A stretch of 64,000 nucleotides of DNA from Sphingobacteriaceae bacterium (GCA_016715905.1 JADJXI010000004.1:124001-188000), one strand, 5' to 3'; positions 35,464-45,185 are shown, counted from the first letter of the stretch. Made by a program: numbers and translations. The notes: generated by a model from the sequence alone, not told the origin.

Positions 35464-38208
35464 TTAAGGTTGTTTAATAATGGTCTTATTGAAATTATTT
35501 GAACCATTGTTGGATTTTAATATATATACACCAGGAGTCAAATCAGAAAGATTAATGTAGTGATCTCCATTTTCAAATTGTTTGCTCCATATTTTATGTC
35601 CCATTAAATCAAAACACTCAAAGTTTTCAGCCTTCATGCTATTATTCAGAAGATGAATATGATCAAAAGCGGGATTTGGATAGATTAAAAATGTTTTATT
35701 AATATCATTATAGTTATTTATCGAATTACAAATCAGCACAGTCAAAGTAAAACTTTTTTCGCTACTACAACCATAAAATGAAGTTCCGGTTACCGTGTAG
35801 TTTGTAGTTAATGTTGGATTCACAACTTGAAGATTGCCTATTGTACCTGGACTCCAAGAATAATTATCAGCACCAATTGCTGATAATGTAGCTGTTTCTC
35901 CTAAACAAATTTGTGAATGACTACTCAAAATATTAATAGTGGGTAACGAGTAAACGATAATGGTAGAAACACCTGTTCCAGAACAATTATTTAAACTCGT
36001 GCCAATAACTGAATAAGTTCCGCTGACGCTAGGAGTAATAATTACGTTTTGGGAATTGCTGCCATTAAACCAAGTATAAGAATTTGCACCTAAAGCGTTT
36101 AATGTATAAGATTGAAATAAGCATAACGATCCGCTATTTACAGAAATTGTCGGAATAGGGTTAACAACAATCACAGTTGAACCTGTTGATGTACATCCTA
36201 ATGAACTACTGCCAACAACAAAGAATGTAGAAGTAAATATTGGACTTACTACAGGATTGCCTCCAGGATAGGTATACGATTGAGCACCTGAAGCTGATAA
36301 AGTAAAATTTGATCCGCTGCAAATCGTTCCTGAATTAATAGAAAGAGTAGGTGAAGAGGCCACAATCACATTTACCGTTGCAATATTTGACGAAAGACAA
36401 CCGGATAAGCTAGCACCGATTACTGTGTAAGTTGCATTGCTTGTTGGTGAAACCACCGCGCTTCCTCCTTCATAGGTATAGCTATTTGCTCCTGTCGGCA
36501 ATATTGTAAAATTAGTTGCAGGACATATAGTCCCATTGTTAACCGAAATAGTAGGTAGTATATTTACTAGAACGGATATAGAATTGCTTGATGCCAAACA
36601 CCCAACTGAATTTGAGACAATAACAAGATAATTGCCCGTCTGATTAGTTGAAATGCTTTGTGTAGTAGCTCCGTTGCTCCAAGAATAGCTGTTGGCGGGA
36701 GAACTTGATAAAGTTACACTTCCTCCCTGACAAAAAGTTGTTGTTCCGCTTGCTGTGATGGTAGGTGTATTCATTGAACAAAGTTTCATGATGAAATTTT
36801 TTCCGGGCGAAGTATATGAAAGGGTGTATGTACCTGCGCCGGGGTCAAAGTCACAGATCTTATCAAATGATCCTGTTATACAAGTATTTCCCCCTCCGTC
36901 TAAACAAAGAGAATATCCGGTGTCCACACCTATTGAACCCATTTTTCCTGAGTTGATCAGGTTCCCCGTTGGTGACAATTTATTTATGAAAATATCTGTA
37001 GATCCCATTGAAGTTAGATATAAGAATCCTGGACCAGGATCAAAATCACAAGTACCAGAAAACCTTCCGGTAGTATAGATATTACCAGAAACATCGCACT
37101 TTATCGAATATCCGGCATCACCACTGTTGCCACCTAATTGCCTTGCCATAATAAAATTGCCATTAGGATCCAGCTTACTGACAAAAGCATCTGTTTGCCC
37201 AGAACTGGTAAGCCAATATTGTGAGAAAGGGTTAGGGTCAAAGTCGCAAATGGTGCTGAAAACACCTGTTGTGAAAATGTTACCCACGTTATCAACGAAA
37301 ATTGATAATGCTTCATCCCAGGAACTGCCGCCTAATTGTCGTGCAAATTGCAAAGCGCCAGAACTATTGTATTTGCAAATAAAAATGTCGGCAAGACCAG
37401 AAGCTGTTAATGATGTTACACCTAATCCAAAATCAAAATCGGTTACTCCCTGATGTGAGCCGCAAATATATACGTTACCACTGATATCGTTGGTTAAGGC
37501 ATAAGCAACATCATTATTAACAGAGCCGGAAACGCCGGCCCAAACAAAATTTCCTGAAGCATCAAGCTTGTGCAGAAATAAATCGGACATCCCTCCATTA
37601 CTGGATAGTGTGAAGGTACCGGGCCCTGTATCAAAGTCATAAGTACCTCCAAACTCCCCGCAAGTATAGATATTACCGCTCATGTCAGTGCTAATACCAT
37701 AACCATAACCTGATCCAGCTCCTGAAAAAGTTCTAACCCAAACAAAATTGCCGGAGGGATCTAGCTTATGAATAAATACGTTAAGACTTGGGCTAAATAC
37801 GCTGAATATTCCGGGTCCTGTGTCGAAATCGCAATTCCCCTGGAATGTTCCAGTAGTGAAAATATTTCCTGATGCGTCAATTGTGATGTCATATCCTTTA
37901 TTCAGAACAGAGCCGCCGAACTGGCGTGCCCAGATCAAATTACCATTGACATCCAATTTGCTGATAAAAACTGCATCAATACCGTTCGCAGTTAATGTGA
38001 AAATTCCCGGACCGGGATCGAAATCTGCGGTACCACTAAATGTACCAGTAGTGTATATGTTTCCAAGAATATCAATTTTTACTGATCTACTTTCTGCGCT
38101 AAAAGTATCTGCAAAATTCTTAGCCCATTGAAAACCGATACCCTGTCCAATTAATGTTGAAACAAATAAACAAAATATAGCCAAGATCTTAATTCTGATC
38201 ACAACCAA
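35464..38208 (-). CDS. T9SS-secreted protein with SBBP-type propeller repeats and Ig-like repeats
   Basis: 914 residues. After a signal peptide (ILAIFCLFVSTLIGQG) come about eight repeats of roughly 50 residues with the pattern GNIYTTGTFSGTADFDPGPG followed by FISKLDVNGNLIWARQFGG, the SBBP-type beta-propeller repeat. Residues about 455-840 are short PKD/Ig-like units (SGTTTFCQGGSVTLSSSP, NPTLTTNYTVTGTSFYGC). The end is a T9SS sorting tail (YPNPAFDHIHLLNN, GVYILKSNNGSNNF). It should be an exported surface protein. It sits between fragments and full copies of ruvX and the RlmI-like gene, as if the gene had been gained in the junction. Its last Ig-like unit resembles that of the protein at 53923-55008. 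Confidence 0.85.
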   Translation of the reverse strand: MVVIRIKILAIFCLFVSTLIGQGIGFQWAKNFADTFSAESRSVKIDILGNIYTTGTFSGTADFDPGPGIFTLTANGIDAVFISKLDVNGNLIWARQFGGSVLNKGYDITIDASGNIFTTGTFQGNCDFDTGPGIFSVFSPSLNVFIHKLDPSGNFVWVRTFSGAGSGYGYGISTDMSGNIYTCGEFGGTYDFDTGPGTFTLSSNGGMSDLFLHKLDASGNFVWAGVSGSVNNDVAYALTNDISGNVYICGSHQGVTDFDFGLGVTSLTASGLADIFICKYNSSGALQFARQLGGSSWDEALSIFVDNVGNIFTTGVFSTICDFDPNPFSQYWLTSSGQTDAFVSKLDPNGNFIMARQLGGNSGDAGYSIKCDVSGNIYTTGRFSGTCDFDPGPGFLYLTSMGSTDIFINKLSPTGNLINSGKMGSIGVDTGYSLCLDGGGNTCITGSFDKICDFDPGAGTYTLSYTSPGKNFIMKLCSMNTPTITASGTTTFCQGGSVTLSSSPANSYSWSNGATTQSISTNQTGNYLVIVSNSVGCLASSNSISVLVNILPTISVNNGTICPATNFTILPTGANSYTYEGGSAVVSPTSNATYTVIGASLSGCLSSNIATVNVIVASSPTLSINSGTICSGSNFTLSASGAQSYTYPGGNPVVSPIFTSTFFVVGSSSLGCTSTGSTVIVVNPIPTISVNSGSLCLFQSYTLNALGANSYTWFNGSNSQNVIITPSVSGTYSVIGTSLNNCSGTGVSTIIVYSLPTINILSSHSQICLGETATLSAIGADNYSWSPGTIGNLQVVNPTLTTNYTVTGTSFYGCSSEKSFTLTVLICNSINNYNDINKTFLIYPNPAFDHIHLLNNSMKAENFECFDLMGHKIWSKQFENGDHYINLSDLTPGVYILKSNNGSNNFNKTIIKQP

Positions 38209-38337
38209 ATATAACTATAAAAAGCACAATAGTCAATACTGATTGTACATGATGAATTTTTGGCAACTAAGTAAATTATATTACAAAAGCTAAATTATCA
38301 ATTACAGTGATATGTATTTTTTTTGCGCAAATCATTC

Positions 38338-39513
38338 TCACTCCACCCACAAAACCATTCCTTTTAAATATTCTCCTTCGGGGAAAAAGGGAATTACCGG
38401 ATGATCGGCCGGTTGGTTGAGGTAATGCAATATTTTTACATTTCTTCCAGACTCAATGGCTGAAGCAGTAATGGTATTGTAAAATAAAAATTTATCAACT
38501 ACACCACTGCAACTAAAGGTAAATAGTAAACCGTTAGTTTTAATTAATTTTAATGCGGTTGCATTCAGGCGTTTGTAAGCCTGCACGGCGTTGTGCTTAC
38601 TGTCTCGGTTTTTTGCAAATGCCGGCGGATCTAAAACTATAATATCGTACAAATCTTTTTTATCTTTTAAAAACTCAAAAGTATCAATGGCATAACTGCT
38701 GTGGTTTTTACAGTTGTTTAATTCAATATTTTTATTGCATAGGTCAATGGCCGTTTTACTAATGTCAATCGATTCAACTTGCGTGGCTCCGTTTTTGGCT
38801 GCGTAAACCGAAAAACCTCCGGTATAAGAAAAAGTATTTAATACAGTTTTTCCCTGACTGTATTTAGCGAGCAACTTTCTGTTTTCTCTTTGATCGATAA
38901 AAAATCCGGTTTTTTGCCCGTTTACAAAATCAATTTTAAAAATATGTCCGTTTTCTTTCACCAGCACTTCTTCTTGCGCGCCCACAATAAAACCATTTAC
39001 GGCTTCCGGTGCAAATTGTTTGGGTAAGGTTTCGGCACTTTTATCGTAAATACTTTTTAGGGATGAGCCGAATACTTCTTGTAAGGCTTCGGCAATGGTT
39101 TGCCTTTGTAAATAAATTCCGTAGGAATGTGCTTGAATAACCAAATGACCGTTGTAATTATCAATAATTAAGCCCGGGGCGCCATCGCCTTCACCAAAAA
39201 ATAAACGATACACATTGGTGTTTTCATTTTGAATAGGTAATAACGCTCTGTATAATTTGGCCTTACTTATTTTTTCAATCCAAAAAGTTTTATCAATCTC
39301 CACTTGCTTAAACGATAAAATGCGAATGGCAATGCTTCCGTTAGCAAAATAACCGGTAGCTAAATAAGCATTTTGTGCAGAATAAATTTCAACAATACTA
39401 CCTTCGTTTATTTCTCCTTCTTTTTTATGCATAGCTCCTGAAAAAATCCAAGGATGCCTGCGCAAGGGTGAAGTTTCTTTGCCTTTATGTAATGTAATTT
39501 TTGGGTAAGTCAT
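38338..39513 (-). CDS. RlmI-like class I rRNA methyltransferase
   Basis: 391 residues. The N-terminal PUA-like domain (ITLHKGKETSPLRRHPWIFSGAM) is followed by a middle domain (VYRLFFGEGDGAPGLIIDNYNG) and a Rossmann SAM domain: NTFSYTGGFSVYAAKNGA, ESIDISKTAIDLCNKN and VLDPPAFAKNRDS. The TFSCSG near the end carries the Cys of 5-methylcytosine methyltransferases. Homology to RlmI predicts m5C at position 1962 of 23S rRNA. It is a single leftward gene. The last 50 bases are duplicated at 35380-35429. Confidence 0.9.
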   Translation of the reverse strand: MTYPKITLHKGKETSPLRRHPWIFSGAMHKKEGEINEGSIVEIYSAQNAYLATGYFANGSIAIRILSFKQVEIDKTFWIEKISKAKLYRALLPIQNENTNVYRLFFGEGDGAPGLIIDNYNGHLVIQAHSYGIYLQRQTIAEALQEVFGSSLKSIYDKSAETLPKQFAPEAVNGFIVGAQEEVLVKENGHIFKIDFVNGQKTGFFIDQRENRKLLAKYSQGKTVLNTFSYTGGFSVYAAKNGATQVESIDISKTAIDLCNKNIELNNCKNHSSYAIDTFEFLKDKKDLYDIIVLDPPAFAKNRDSKHNAVQAYKRLNATALKLIKTNGLLFTFSCSGVVDKFLFYNTITASAIESGRNVKILHYLNQPADHPVIPFFPEGEYLKGMVLWVE

Positions 39514-39631
39514 ATTAATGTCATCTCAATGCTATTAAACCTATAATTATCAAATTTCGGAAGAAAATAATGAACTTAAATTTTTGAAAACAAAAAATTA
39601 GTTTTAATTTAATTCCCTAAAATCATCAATA

Positions 39632-40039
39632 ATGTTAGAACTTAATTCAACCTTTGTACATGAATTCTCTTTTTCGCAGGAAGAGGTAAATCAATTTGCT
39701 AAAGTAACCGGTGATAATAATCCGGTGCACACGGATGCGGCATTTGCTGCAAATACTATGTTTAAACGACCAATTATGCATGGTATGTTGGGTGCAGCTT
39801 TGTTTAGTAAAGTATTTGGAACTTTATTTCCGGGTGAAGGAACAATTTATTTGAAGCAATCTTTAAGTTTTTTAAAACCCATGTATGTGGATGTAGTTTA
39901 TGAAGCTGTATTTACTGTGAAGGAAGTGATAAAGGAAAGAAACCGGGCAACTGTAGAAACATTGATTAAAGATAAGTCAACAGGAATTGTTTGTACCAGC
40001 GGAGAAGCCACGGTTATGAATATGTCAAAAATAAAATAG
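39632..40039 (+). CDS. MaoC-like (R)-specific enoyl-CoA hydratase
   Basis: 135 residues of a single hot-dog fold. EVNQFAKVTGDNNPVHTDAAFA holds the catalytic Asp and His of the R-hydratase motif, and RPIMHGMLGAALFSKVFG and LSFLKPMYVDVVYEA follow. It hydrates trans-2-enoyl-CoA to (R)-3-hydroxyacyl-CoA. The next gene, one base later, is a PhaB/FabG-type reductase, so the pair could supply or consume 3-hydroxyacyl units for polyester or fatty acid metabolism. No PHA synthase was seen in the window. Confidence 0.88.
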   Translation: MLELNSTFVHEFSFSQEEVNQFAKVTGDNNPVHTDAAFAANTMFKRPIMHGMLGAALFSKVFGTLFPGEGTIYLKQSLSFLKPMYVDVVYEAVFTVKEVIKERNRATVETLIKDKSTGIVCTSGEATVMNMSKIK

Positions 40040-40040
40040 C

Positions 40041-40790
40041 ATGGATAAAAAATCGAATAAGCGTGTTGTTTTGGTTACCGGTGCCACCGGTGGTTTAGGA
40101 ACTGCCATGTGTAAAAAATTACATAAGGATGGTTATAAAGTAATCGGTAATTATCACACTAAAACAAAAGCAGATGAGTGGTTGATAAAAATGAATAAAG
40201 AAGGGATTCACGTTGATTTGTTTTTTGGTGATGTTTCGGATTGGAATAGCACAGTAGACATGATTAAAGAAATTGAAGAAAAAGTTGGTCCGGTTGATAT
40301 TTTGGTGAACAATGCCGGTATTACACGCGATAGTCGGTTAATTAATATGAAACCGGAAGATTGGAAAGCGGTAATTTCCACTAATCTGGATTCGGTTTTT
40401 AATTGCACTAAAAATGTAATTCAGGGAATGATTGATAGACAGTTCGGAAGAATTATCAATATTTCATCGGTGAATGGGCAACGCGGACAGTTTGGACAAA
40501 CCAATTACAGTGCCGCAAAGGCAGGAATGCACGGATTTACCAAATCATTAGCTATGGAAGTTGCAAAATATGGTGTAACCGTAAATACCATTTCACCCGG
40601 CTATATTGGCACGGATATGGTAATGGCTGTACCCGAAAAAGTATTAAATCAAATTGTTGCACAGGTTCCTTTAGGCCGATTAGGCGGAACGCAAGAAGTA
40701 GCTCACCTGGTAAGTTTTTTAGCCAGTGATGAAACGAGTTTTATTACCGGAGCTAATTACAGCATAAACGGCGGACAGCACGTTTATTAA
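40041..40790 (+). CDS. PhaB/FabG-type 3-oxoacyl reductase (SDR)
   Basis: 249 residues of a classical short-chain dehydrogenase. The NADPH loop is VTGATGGLGTAM, then NNAG (VNNAGITRDSRL). The active site has Ser in INISSVNGQRGQFGQ and Tyr-Lys in NYSAAKAGMHG, and the C-terminus is SFITGANYSINGGQHVY. The TRD after NNAG and the QFGQTNYSAAKAG stretch are like acetoacetyl-CoA reductases (PhaB). It follows the MaoC hydratase with one base between. Substrate could be CoA- or ACP-bound, and the sequence does not decide. Confidence 0.9.
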   Translation: MDKKSNKRVVLVTGATGGLGTAMCKKLHKDGYKVIGNYHTKTKADEWLIKMNKEGIHVDLFFGDVSDWNSTVDMIKEIEEKVGPVDILVNNAGITRDSRLINMKPEDWKAVISTNLDSVFNCTKNVIQGMIDRQFGRIINISSVNGQRGQFGQTNYSAAKAGMHGFTKSLAMEVAKYGVTVNTISPGYIGTDMVMAVPEKVLNQIVAQVPLGRLGGTQEVAHLVSFLASDETSFITGANYSINGGQHVY

Positions 40791-40871
40791 AAATAATTTT
40801 TAAAGTCTATTTTTCATTGACTTTTCGAAAGAATTATTTTGTAGAGATAAAAAATTTTCAATTATTAATGG

Positions 40872-41037
40872 AGGCTTAGCGCAAGGGATAGTAGTGTAAA
40901 TCCTTTTGTGAGAAACGAACAAAAGATTGAAACGTCCGACACTCCGCCGAGGCGGAGGAAGCCCGACCCCCCAACAGGAAAATGATTACGTGAAGATGAA
41001 ATGATTATTTTTCTGTTGGGGGGCACGCCCATACTAT
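40872..41037 (+). ncRNA. Structured intergenic element, candidate RNA or repeat
   Basis: The 373-base gap between the reductase and transporter genes holds a GC-richer element. CTTTTGT (40903-40909) pairs with ACAAAAG (40919-40925). CTCCGCC-GA-GGCGGAG forms a strong hairpin at 40942-40957. CCCCCCAACAG (40967-40977) pairs with CTGTTGGGGGG (41013-41023) around an AT-rich loop. Short AGCCCGAC and CACGCCC segments border these. The GCGCAAGGGATAG opening and GCCCGAC core resemble, from memory, a recurrent intergenic element of Flavobacteriia such as the Flavo-1 motif, which I could not check. The strand is chosen by that likeness only. The rest of the gap, 40791-40871 and 41038-41163, shows no gene. 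Confidence 0.5.
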
Positions 41038-41163
41038 TCTACATTATTAAAAGAAAATGGAAAATTAGACGATGTTATTTAGACCAAATTGCAAATTTAC
41101 CCCTTAATTAGGGGTTGTTATACTTAATTAAAAAAGCTATTTTAGCCGACATTAATTTTTATT

Positions 41164-42888
41164 ATGGCAGACACACAAGCTCAAAAAGGTCACCCGAAAG
41201 GACTCTATGTTTTATTTGTGACAGAAATGTGGGAACGTTTCAGTTACTATGGCATGCGTGCCATTTTTGTATTATTTCTTACCAAAGCCTTATTGTACGA
41301 TAAAGCCTTTGGAAGTGATATATATGGAAGTTATACCGGATTAGTTTATTTAACGCCGCTTTTGGGCGGTTATATGGCCGACCGTTATTGGGGAAATCGT
41401 AAATCAATTATTGTGGGTGGAGTAATGATGGCCATTGGCCAATTCATAATGTTTATGGCCGGCTCGTTTTATGAAAATGTAGATATGGCCAGAATTTTAA
41501 TGATGGGCGGATTAACGGCGCTTATTTTAGGGAATGGATTTTTTAAACCCAATATATCTACCATGGTAGGGCAATTATATCCGCAGGGAGATAAGCGGGT
41601 AGATTCGGCCTTTACTATTTTTTATATGGGAATTAACTTAGGTGCTTTTTTTGCGCCATTAGTTTGTGGTTATTTAGGTGATACCGGAAATCCCGGAGAT
41701 TTTAAGTGGGGCTTTTTAGCGGCTTGCTTTGGTATGATACTGAGTTTAATTTTATTTATTTGGTTAAAAGATAAATATATTGTTACACCCGATGGTAAAC
41801 CCATTGGTTCGGGACCCAATAACAAAAGAGATACTACAGATATTGATACAGTACAAGAAGCCAAATCGGAATTTTCATCCGGGCAAATATTAACCTGGTT
41901 ATTGATTGAAGCCGGTTTATTTACTTTATTTTTCTTTTTAGGACAGGGAGTAATTGGTTCATTTATATTTTCACTTTCTATTGCTGCGCCCGGATTTATA
42001 ATTTCGGACAAATCATTAACCAAAGTAGAGAAACAAAGAATTTCGGTTATTTATATAGTTGCATTTTTTGTGATTTTCTTTTGGGCAGCCTTTGAACAAG
42101 CCGGTGCATCACTTACCTTTTTTGCCGAAGAGCAAACCGATAGAACATTGATGGGAACAGTTATACCGGCCAGTTACTTTCAATCCATTAACGCGGTAGC
42201 TATTGTAATTTTTGCTTCGGTGTTTGTAGCCATTTGGGGCTTTTTAGGTAAAAGAAATATGGAACCGGCTTCGCCTTACAAACAATCCATAGGTTTATTT
42301 TTATTGGCCTTGGGTTATTTGGTTATTGCTATTGGTGTAAAAGGAATTGATCCTTCAACTAAAGTGAGTATGATGTGGTTAATTAGTTTATATACCATAC
42401 ACACCTTTGGTGAATTGTGTTTATCGCCAATAGGCTTATCGATGGTAAATAAATTAGCGCCAATAAAATTTGCTTCCTTATTAATGGGCGTTTGGTTTTT
42501 ATCAACTGCAGCTGCAAATAAATTTGCCGGCACCTTAAGTTCTTATTATCCGGAAACCATGATTTTAGCTTCTTCTATTGAAAGTCAGCAAACGGAAAAA
42601 GGAGTAAGTTTAACTACTAAATTGGATAAGGCTGAAGATATTAACGGGAAAAAATATTTGAGTATTGATTTGGTTTCTTTTGCTGAAGTGAAAGATGTTG
42701 AAGTGAAAACTGCTATTCAGAAAGAAGTATTTAAAGATTCTTTGATTAAAGAAAAATCGTTTATGGGTTATAACATAAATAGTTTATATGCATTTTTTAT
42801 GTTGTTTGTGGTGATGGCCGGAATTGCTTCTGTAATTTTATTCTTCTTAAGCAAACTCTTGCTGAAGATGATGCACGGGGTCAGATAA
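41164..42888 (+). CDS. POT-family peptide MFS transporter
   Basis: 574 residues. The family signature near the start, YVLFVTEMWERFSYYGMRAIFVLFL, carries the ExxER motif that couples protons. TPLLGGYMADRYWGNRKS and FTIFYMGINLGAFFAPLVCGYLG are the other POT signatures. About fourteen membrane helices are apparent, with a polar cytoplasmic loop (residues about 215-240) and a longer non-membrane insert near residues 475-535. It should import di- and tripeptides with protons across the inner membrane. It is a single gene that ends at a bidirectional terminator shared with the TonB receptor gene. Confidence 0.93.
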   Translation: MADTQAQKGHPKGLYVLFVTEMWERFSYYGMRAIFVLFLTKALLYDKAFGSDIYGSYTGLVYLTPLLGGYMADRYWGNRKSIIVGGVMMAIGQFIMFMAGSFYENVDMARILMMGGLTALILGNGFFKPNISTMVGQLYPQGDKRVDSAFTIFYMGINLGAFFAPLVCGYLGDTGNPGDFKWGFLAACFGMILSLILFIWLKDKYIVTPDGKPIGSGPNNKRDTTDIDTVQEAKSEFSSGQILTWLLIEAGLFTLFFFLGQGVIGSFIFSLSIAAPGFIISDKSLTKVEKQRISVIYIVAFFVIFFWAAFEQAGASLTFFAEEQTDRTLMGTVIPASYFQSINAVAIVIFASVFVAIWGFLGKRNMEPASPYKQSIGLFLLALGYLVIAIGVKGIDPSTKVSMMWLISLYTIHTFGELCLSPIGLSMVNKLAPIKFASLLMGVWFLSTAAANKFAGTLSSYYPETMILASSIESQQTEKGVSLTTKLDKAEDINGKKYLSIDLVSFAEVKDVEVKTAIQKEVFKDSLIKEKSFMGYNINSLYAFFMLFVVMAGIASVILFFLSKLLLKMMHGVR

Positions 42889-42906
42889 ATTTTTTAAAAT
42901 AAGAAT

Positions 42907-42937
42907 AAAAGCCCGAAAAACTATTCGGGCTTTTTTA
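42907..42937. terminator. Bidirectional terminator overlapping the TonB receptor stop
   Basis: AAAAGCCCGAA, a short loop, TTCGGGCTTTTTT, with T or A runs on both sides. It serves the rightward POT gene and the leftward TonB receptor gene. The leftward stem includes the last codons (KKPE and the stop at 42921), so for that gene the hairpin starts inside the coding region. Confidence 0.85.
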
Positions 42938-45185
42938 TTTTGAAGCGTATTCCAATATACAACATTCTACCATAAATGGGTCCCCAGGTCATGGCCGCAT
43001 CAAAGTATTTAGAGTAGGGTGCCGCAGAAGCCACTATGGGTTGGAGTTGTTTAAAATCCAATGCATTTTCAACGCCCAAGTACGCATTAAATTCGCTGTT
43101 GTTGAATTTGTGCAAATAAGTTATTTGTCCTAATACATTATAAAATTCAGGTGAGTTGGATGCCAATTGGTATTCGGGTGGATTTTGATCGGTAAAAGGT
43201 AAACGCTTACTTCCGTTGTATTGCGCGGTGGCATCAAACATCCAATGTTCATTCTTAGTTTCGTAAGAAAAATTAATAAAGGCTCTGTCGCGGGCAACCA
43301 AATATTTCTGACGCATTTCGGTTTTATATTTTTGTTGGTTATCTACATAACGGTAAGCTGTTTTTACAAAAAGTCTTTTTCTGATTTCCCATCCAAATTC
43401 AATTTGCGCGGTGTTGGAAAAAGAATAACCGTCTAAGTTATAAATGTATAGGGCTTGTGGATTTTCATCCGCATCAATAATTACTTGTGAGGTAAATTCA
43501 GTTCTGTATAAATCAATGGTTACATAAGCTTCTTTATAATTTAATTTAAACTTTTGCGTGAAGTTGATTCCGTAGTTCCAGGCTCTTTCCGGATTTAAGC
43601 CAAAGGGTAAAGTGCTGTCTTTCATTTCCACTATCCAATTGCGTGAGGTGGCCATAAAATTTACATTGTCCGCAAAAATATTAGCGGTGCGCAAAGCTCT
43701 TCCGGCGCTGATGCGTGCAACCGAATTTTCACTGAATGCAAATCGGGCATGTACACGGGGAGTAAAAAATAAACCATAGTAATTATTATAATCCATTCGG
43801 TTTCCAACAATCACATTAAATTTCTTATTGTAATCGTACACAAATTCACCAAATACCCCGGCTGTTTTTTCTTCTCGTTTAAATTTAAGTTGACTAAACT
43901 GTTCGTCAAAAAAATCATTCACATAACTCGCACCTAATTTATATTTGTAATTGGTGTTTAAAATATAACTTTCAAAAATTAAATTGGCATAGGCTGTTTT
44001 TTGTGTGGCATCGTATTTTCTAAATCCATAATTACTGCGCACATCGTGACTGGTATAGTTTAATTGCAGGCCCATACTGGTGGCAGGTTTTCTGAATACG
44101 TATCCGCTTTTTGAATAGGCATCCCATTTATAATTCGAAATACCGAGTTTATACTTGGGAGTTGAATCGTTAATGGCTTTTACTTGTCCGCCCACGCGTT
44201 CATCATCTAAAAAGGAGCCTCCAAATTGCCATTCAAATCCTTTACTGGTATTTAGCGCATATTTATTGGTGAAATTGTATTGTCTACCGGTAGGTATATC
44301 CATAAACTTATCCTGATTTTTATCTTCCGCCAATGGATTATAACTCACATGCGATAAAAGAATGGTGCTGAAGGAGGGAACAATTTGGGAGGCTAAATTT
44401 AAATTATATTCATTTCTTGCATTTTCATTCGCATATGCGTTGAAGTGTACAATTTCTTCTTCAATGGGTTGTTTTAATTCGGTATTAATTTGTCCGGTAA
44501 AACTTTCGTATCCGTTAATTACCGAGCCTGCTCCTTTTCCCAATTGAATGGATTCTATCCAGGTGCCGGGAATAAAAGTTAATCCATAAGAATTAGATAA
44601 TCCGCGCATGTAGGGTAAATTTTCTTTGGTTATCTGCGCATATTGACCGGCTAATCCTAACATTTGAATTTGTTTGGAACCCGATATGGCATCGGCAAAA
44701 TTGACATCTACACTGGGATTGGTTTCAAAACTCTCGCTTAAATTGCAACAAGCTGCTTTCATTAAACTTCGTTCACCTAAAGTTTCGAGTTTGAGCGTGT
44801 TTAACATGGCAATTTCGGTTCCGCTCCCAATGTATTTCACTTCAACCTCTTTTAAATTAACCGCATTGTTTAAAATAATTTCAACCTGGGTGTCTGATGG
44901 AAATACTAAACTGGTATCATTTTTAAATGAAGTTAAATAAGTGACCAAGGTATCAAATCCTTCTTTTATCTGAATGCTAAAATAACCGTCTATATCGCTT
45001 ATGGCACTTGTTTTGCTGTGCAATGATTTTACGATTGCGCTGGGAAGTCCTGTATGCTGAGCCTTACTAAATTCGGTAACTCTTCCTTTGAGCAATTTTG
45101 AATCTGTTTGACAAAACAAACTAAATTGAAAAAACAATAAAACGGTTAAAACAATGCACCGAATTATTGTTAGTCTTTTTCGCAT
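42921..45185 (-). CDS. TonB-dependent outer-membrane receptor, probably metal-linked
   Basis: 754 residues. The signal peptide (CIVLTVLLFFQFSLFCQT) is followed by a carboxypeptidase-regulatory-like domain (KGRVTEFSKAQHTGLPSAIV, residues about 30-115), a plug domain (VDVNFADAISGSKQIQMLGLAGQYAQITKENLPYMRGL, about 155-235) and a 22-strand-type barrel ending YGRMLYIGIRFKIKKPE. It overlaps the HMA-domain gene at 45170, and a HYC_CC_PP gene lies upstream. This trio suggests uptake or handling of copper or another soft metal. The substrate is inferred from neighbours only. Confidence 0.9.
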   Translation of the reverse strand: MRKRLTIIRCIVLTVLLFFQFSLFCQTDSKLLKGRVTEFSKAQHTGLPSAIVKSLHSKTSAISDIDGYFSIQIKEGFDTLVTYLTSFKNDTSLVFPSDTQVEIILNNAVNLKEVEVKYIGSGTEIAMLNTLKLETLGERSLMKAACCNLSESFETNPSVDVNFADAISGSKQIQMLGLAGQYAQITKENLPYMRGLSNSYGLTFIPGTWIESIQLGKGAGSVINGYESFTGQINTELKQPIEEEIVHFNAYANENARNEYNLNLASQIVPSFSTILLSHVSYNPLAEDKNQDKFMDIPTGRQYNFTNKYALNTSKGFEWQFGGSFLDDERVGGQVKAINDSTPKYKLGISNYKWDAYSKSGYVFRKPATSMGLQLNYTSHDVRSNYGFRKYDATQKTAYANLIFESYILNTNYKYKLGASYVNDFFDEQFSQLKFKREEKTAGVFGEFVYDYNKKFNVIVGNRMDYNNYYGLFFTPRVHARFAFSENSVARISAGRALRTANIFADNVNFMATSRNWIVEMKDSTLPFGLNPERAWNYGINFTQKFKLNYKEAYVTIDLYRTEFTSQVIIDADENPQALYIYNLDGYSFSNTAQIEFGWEIRKRLFVKTAYRYVDNQQKYKTEMRQKYLVARDRAFINFSYETKNEHWMFDATAQYNGSKRLPFTDQNPPEYQLASNSPEFYNVLGQITYLHKFNNSEFNAYLGVENALDFKQLQPIVASAAPYSKYFDAAMTWGPIYGRMLYIGIRFKIKKPE

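Noticed and set aside
41115..41303. 62-codon rightward frame overlapping the POT transporter start
   Set aside because: Out-of-frame shadow of the transporter gene; the transporter motif order is unambiguous.
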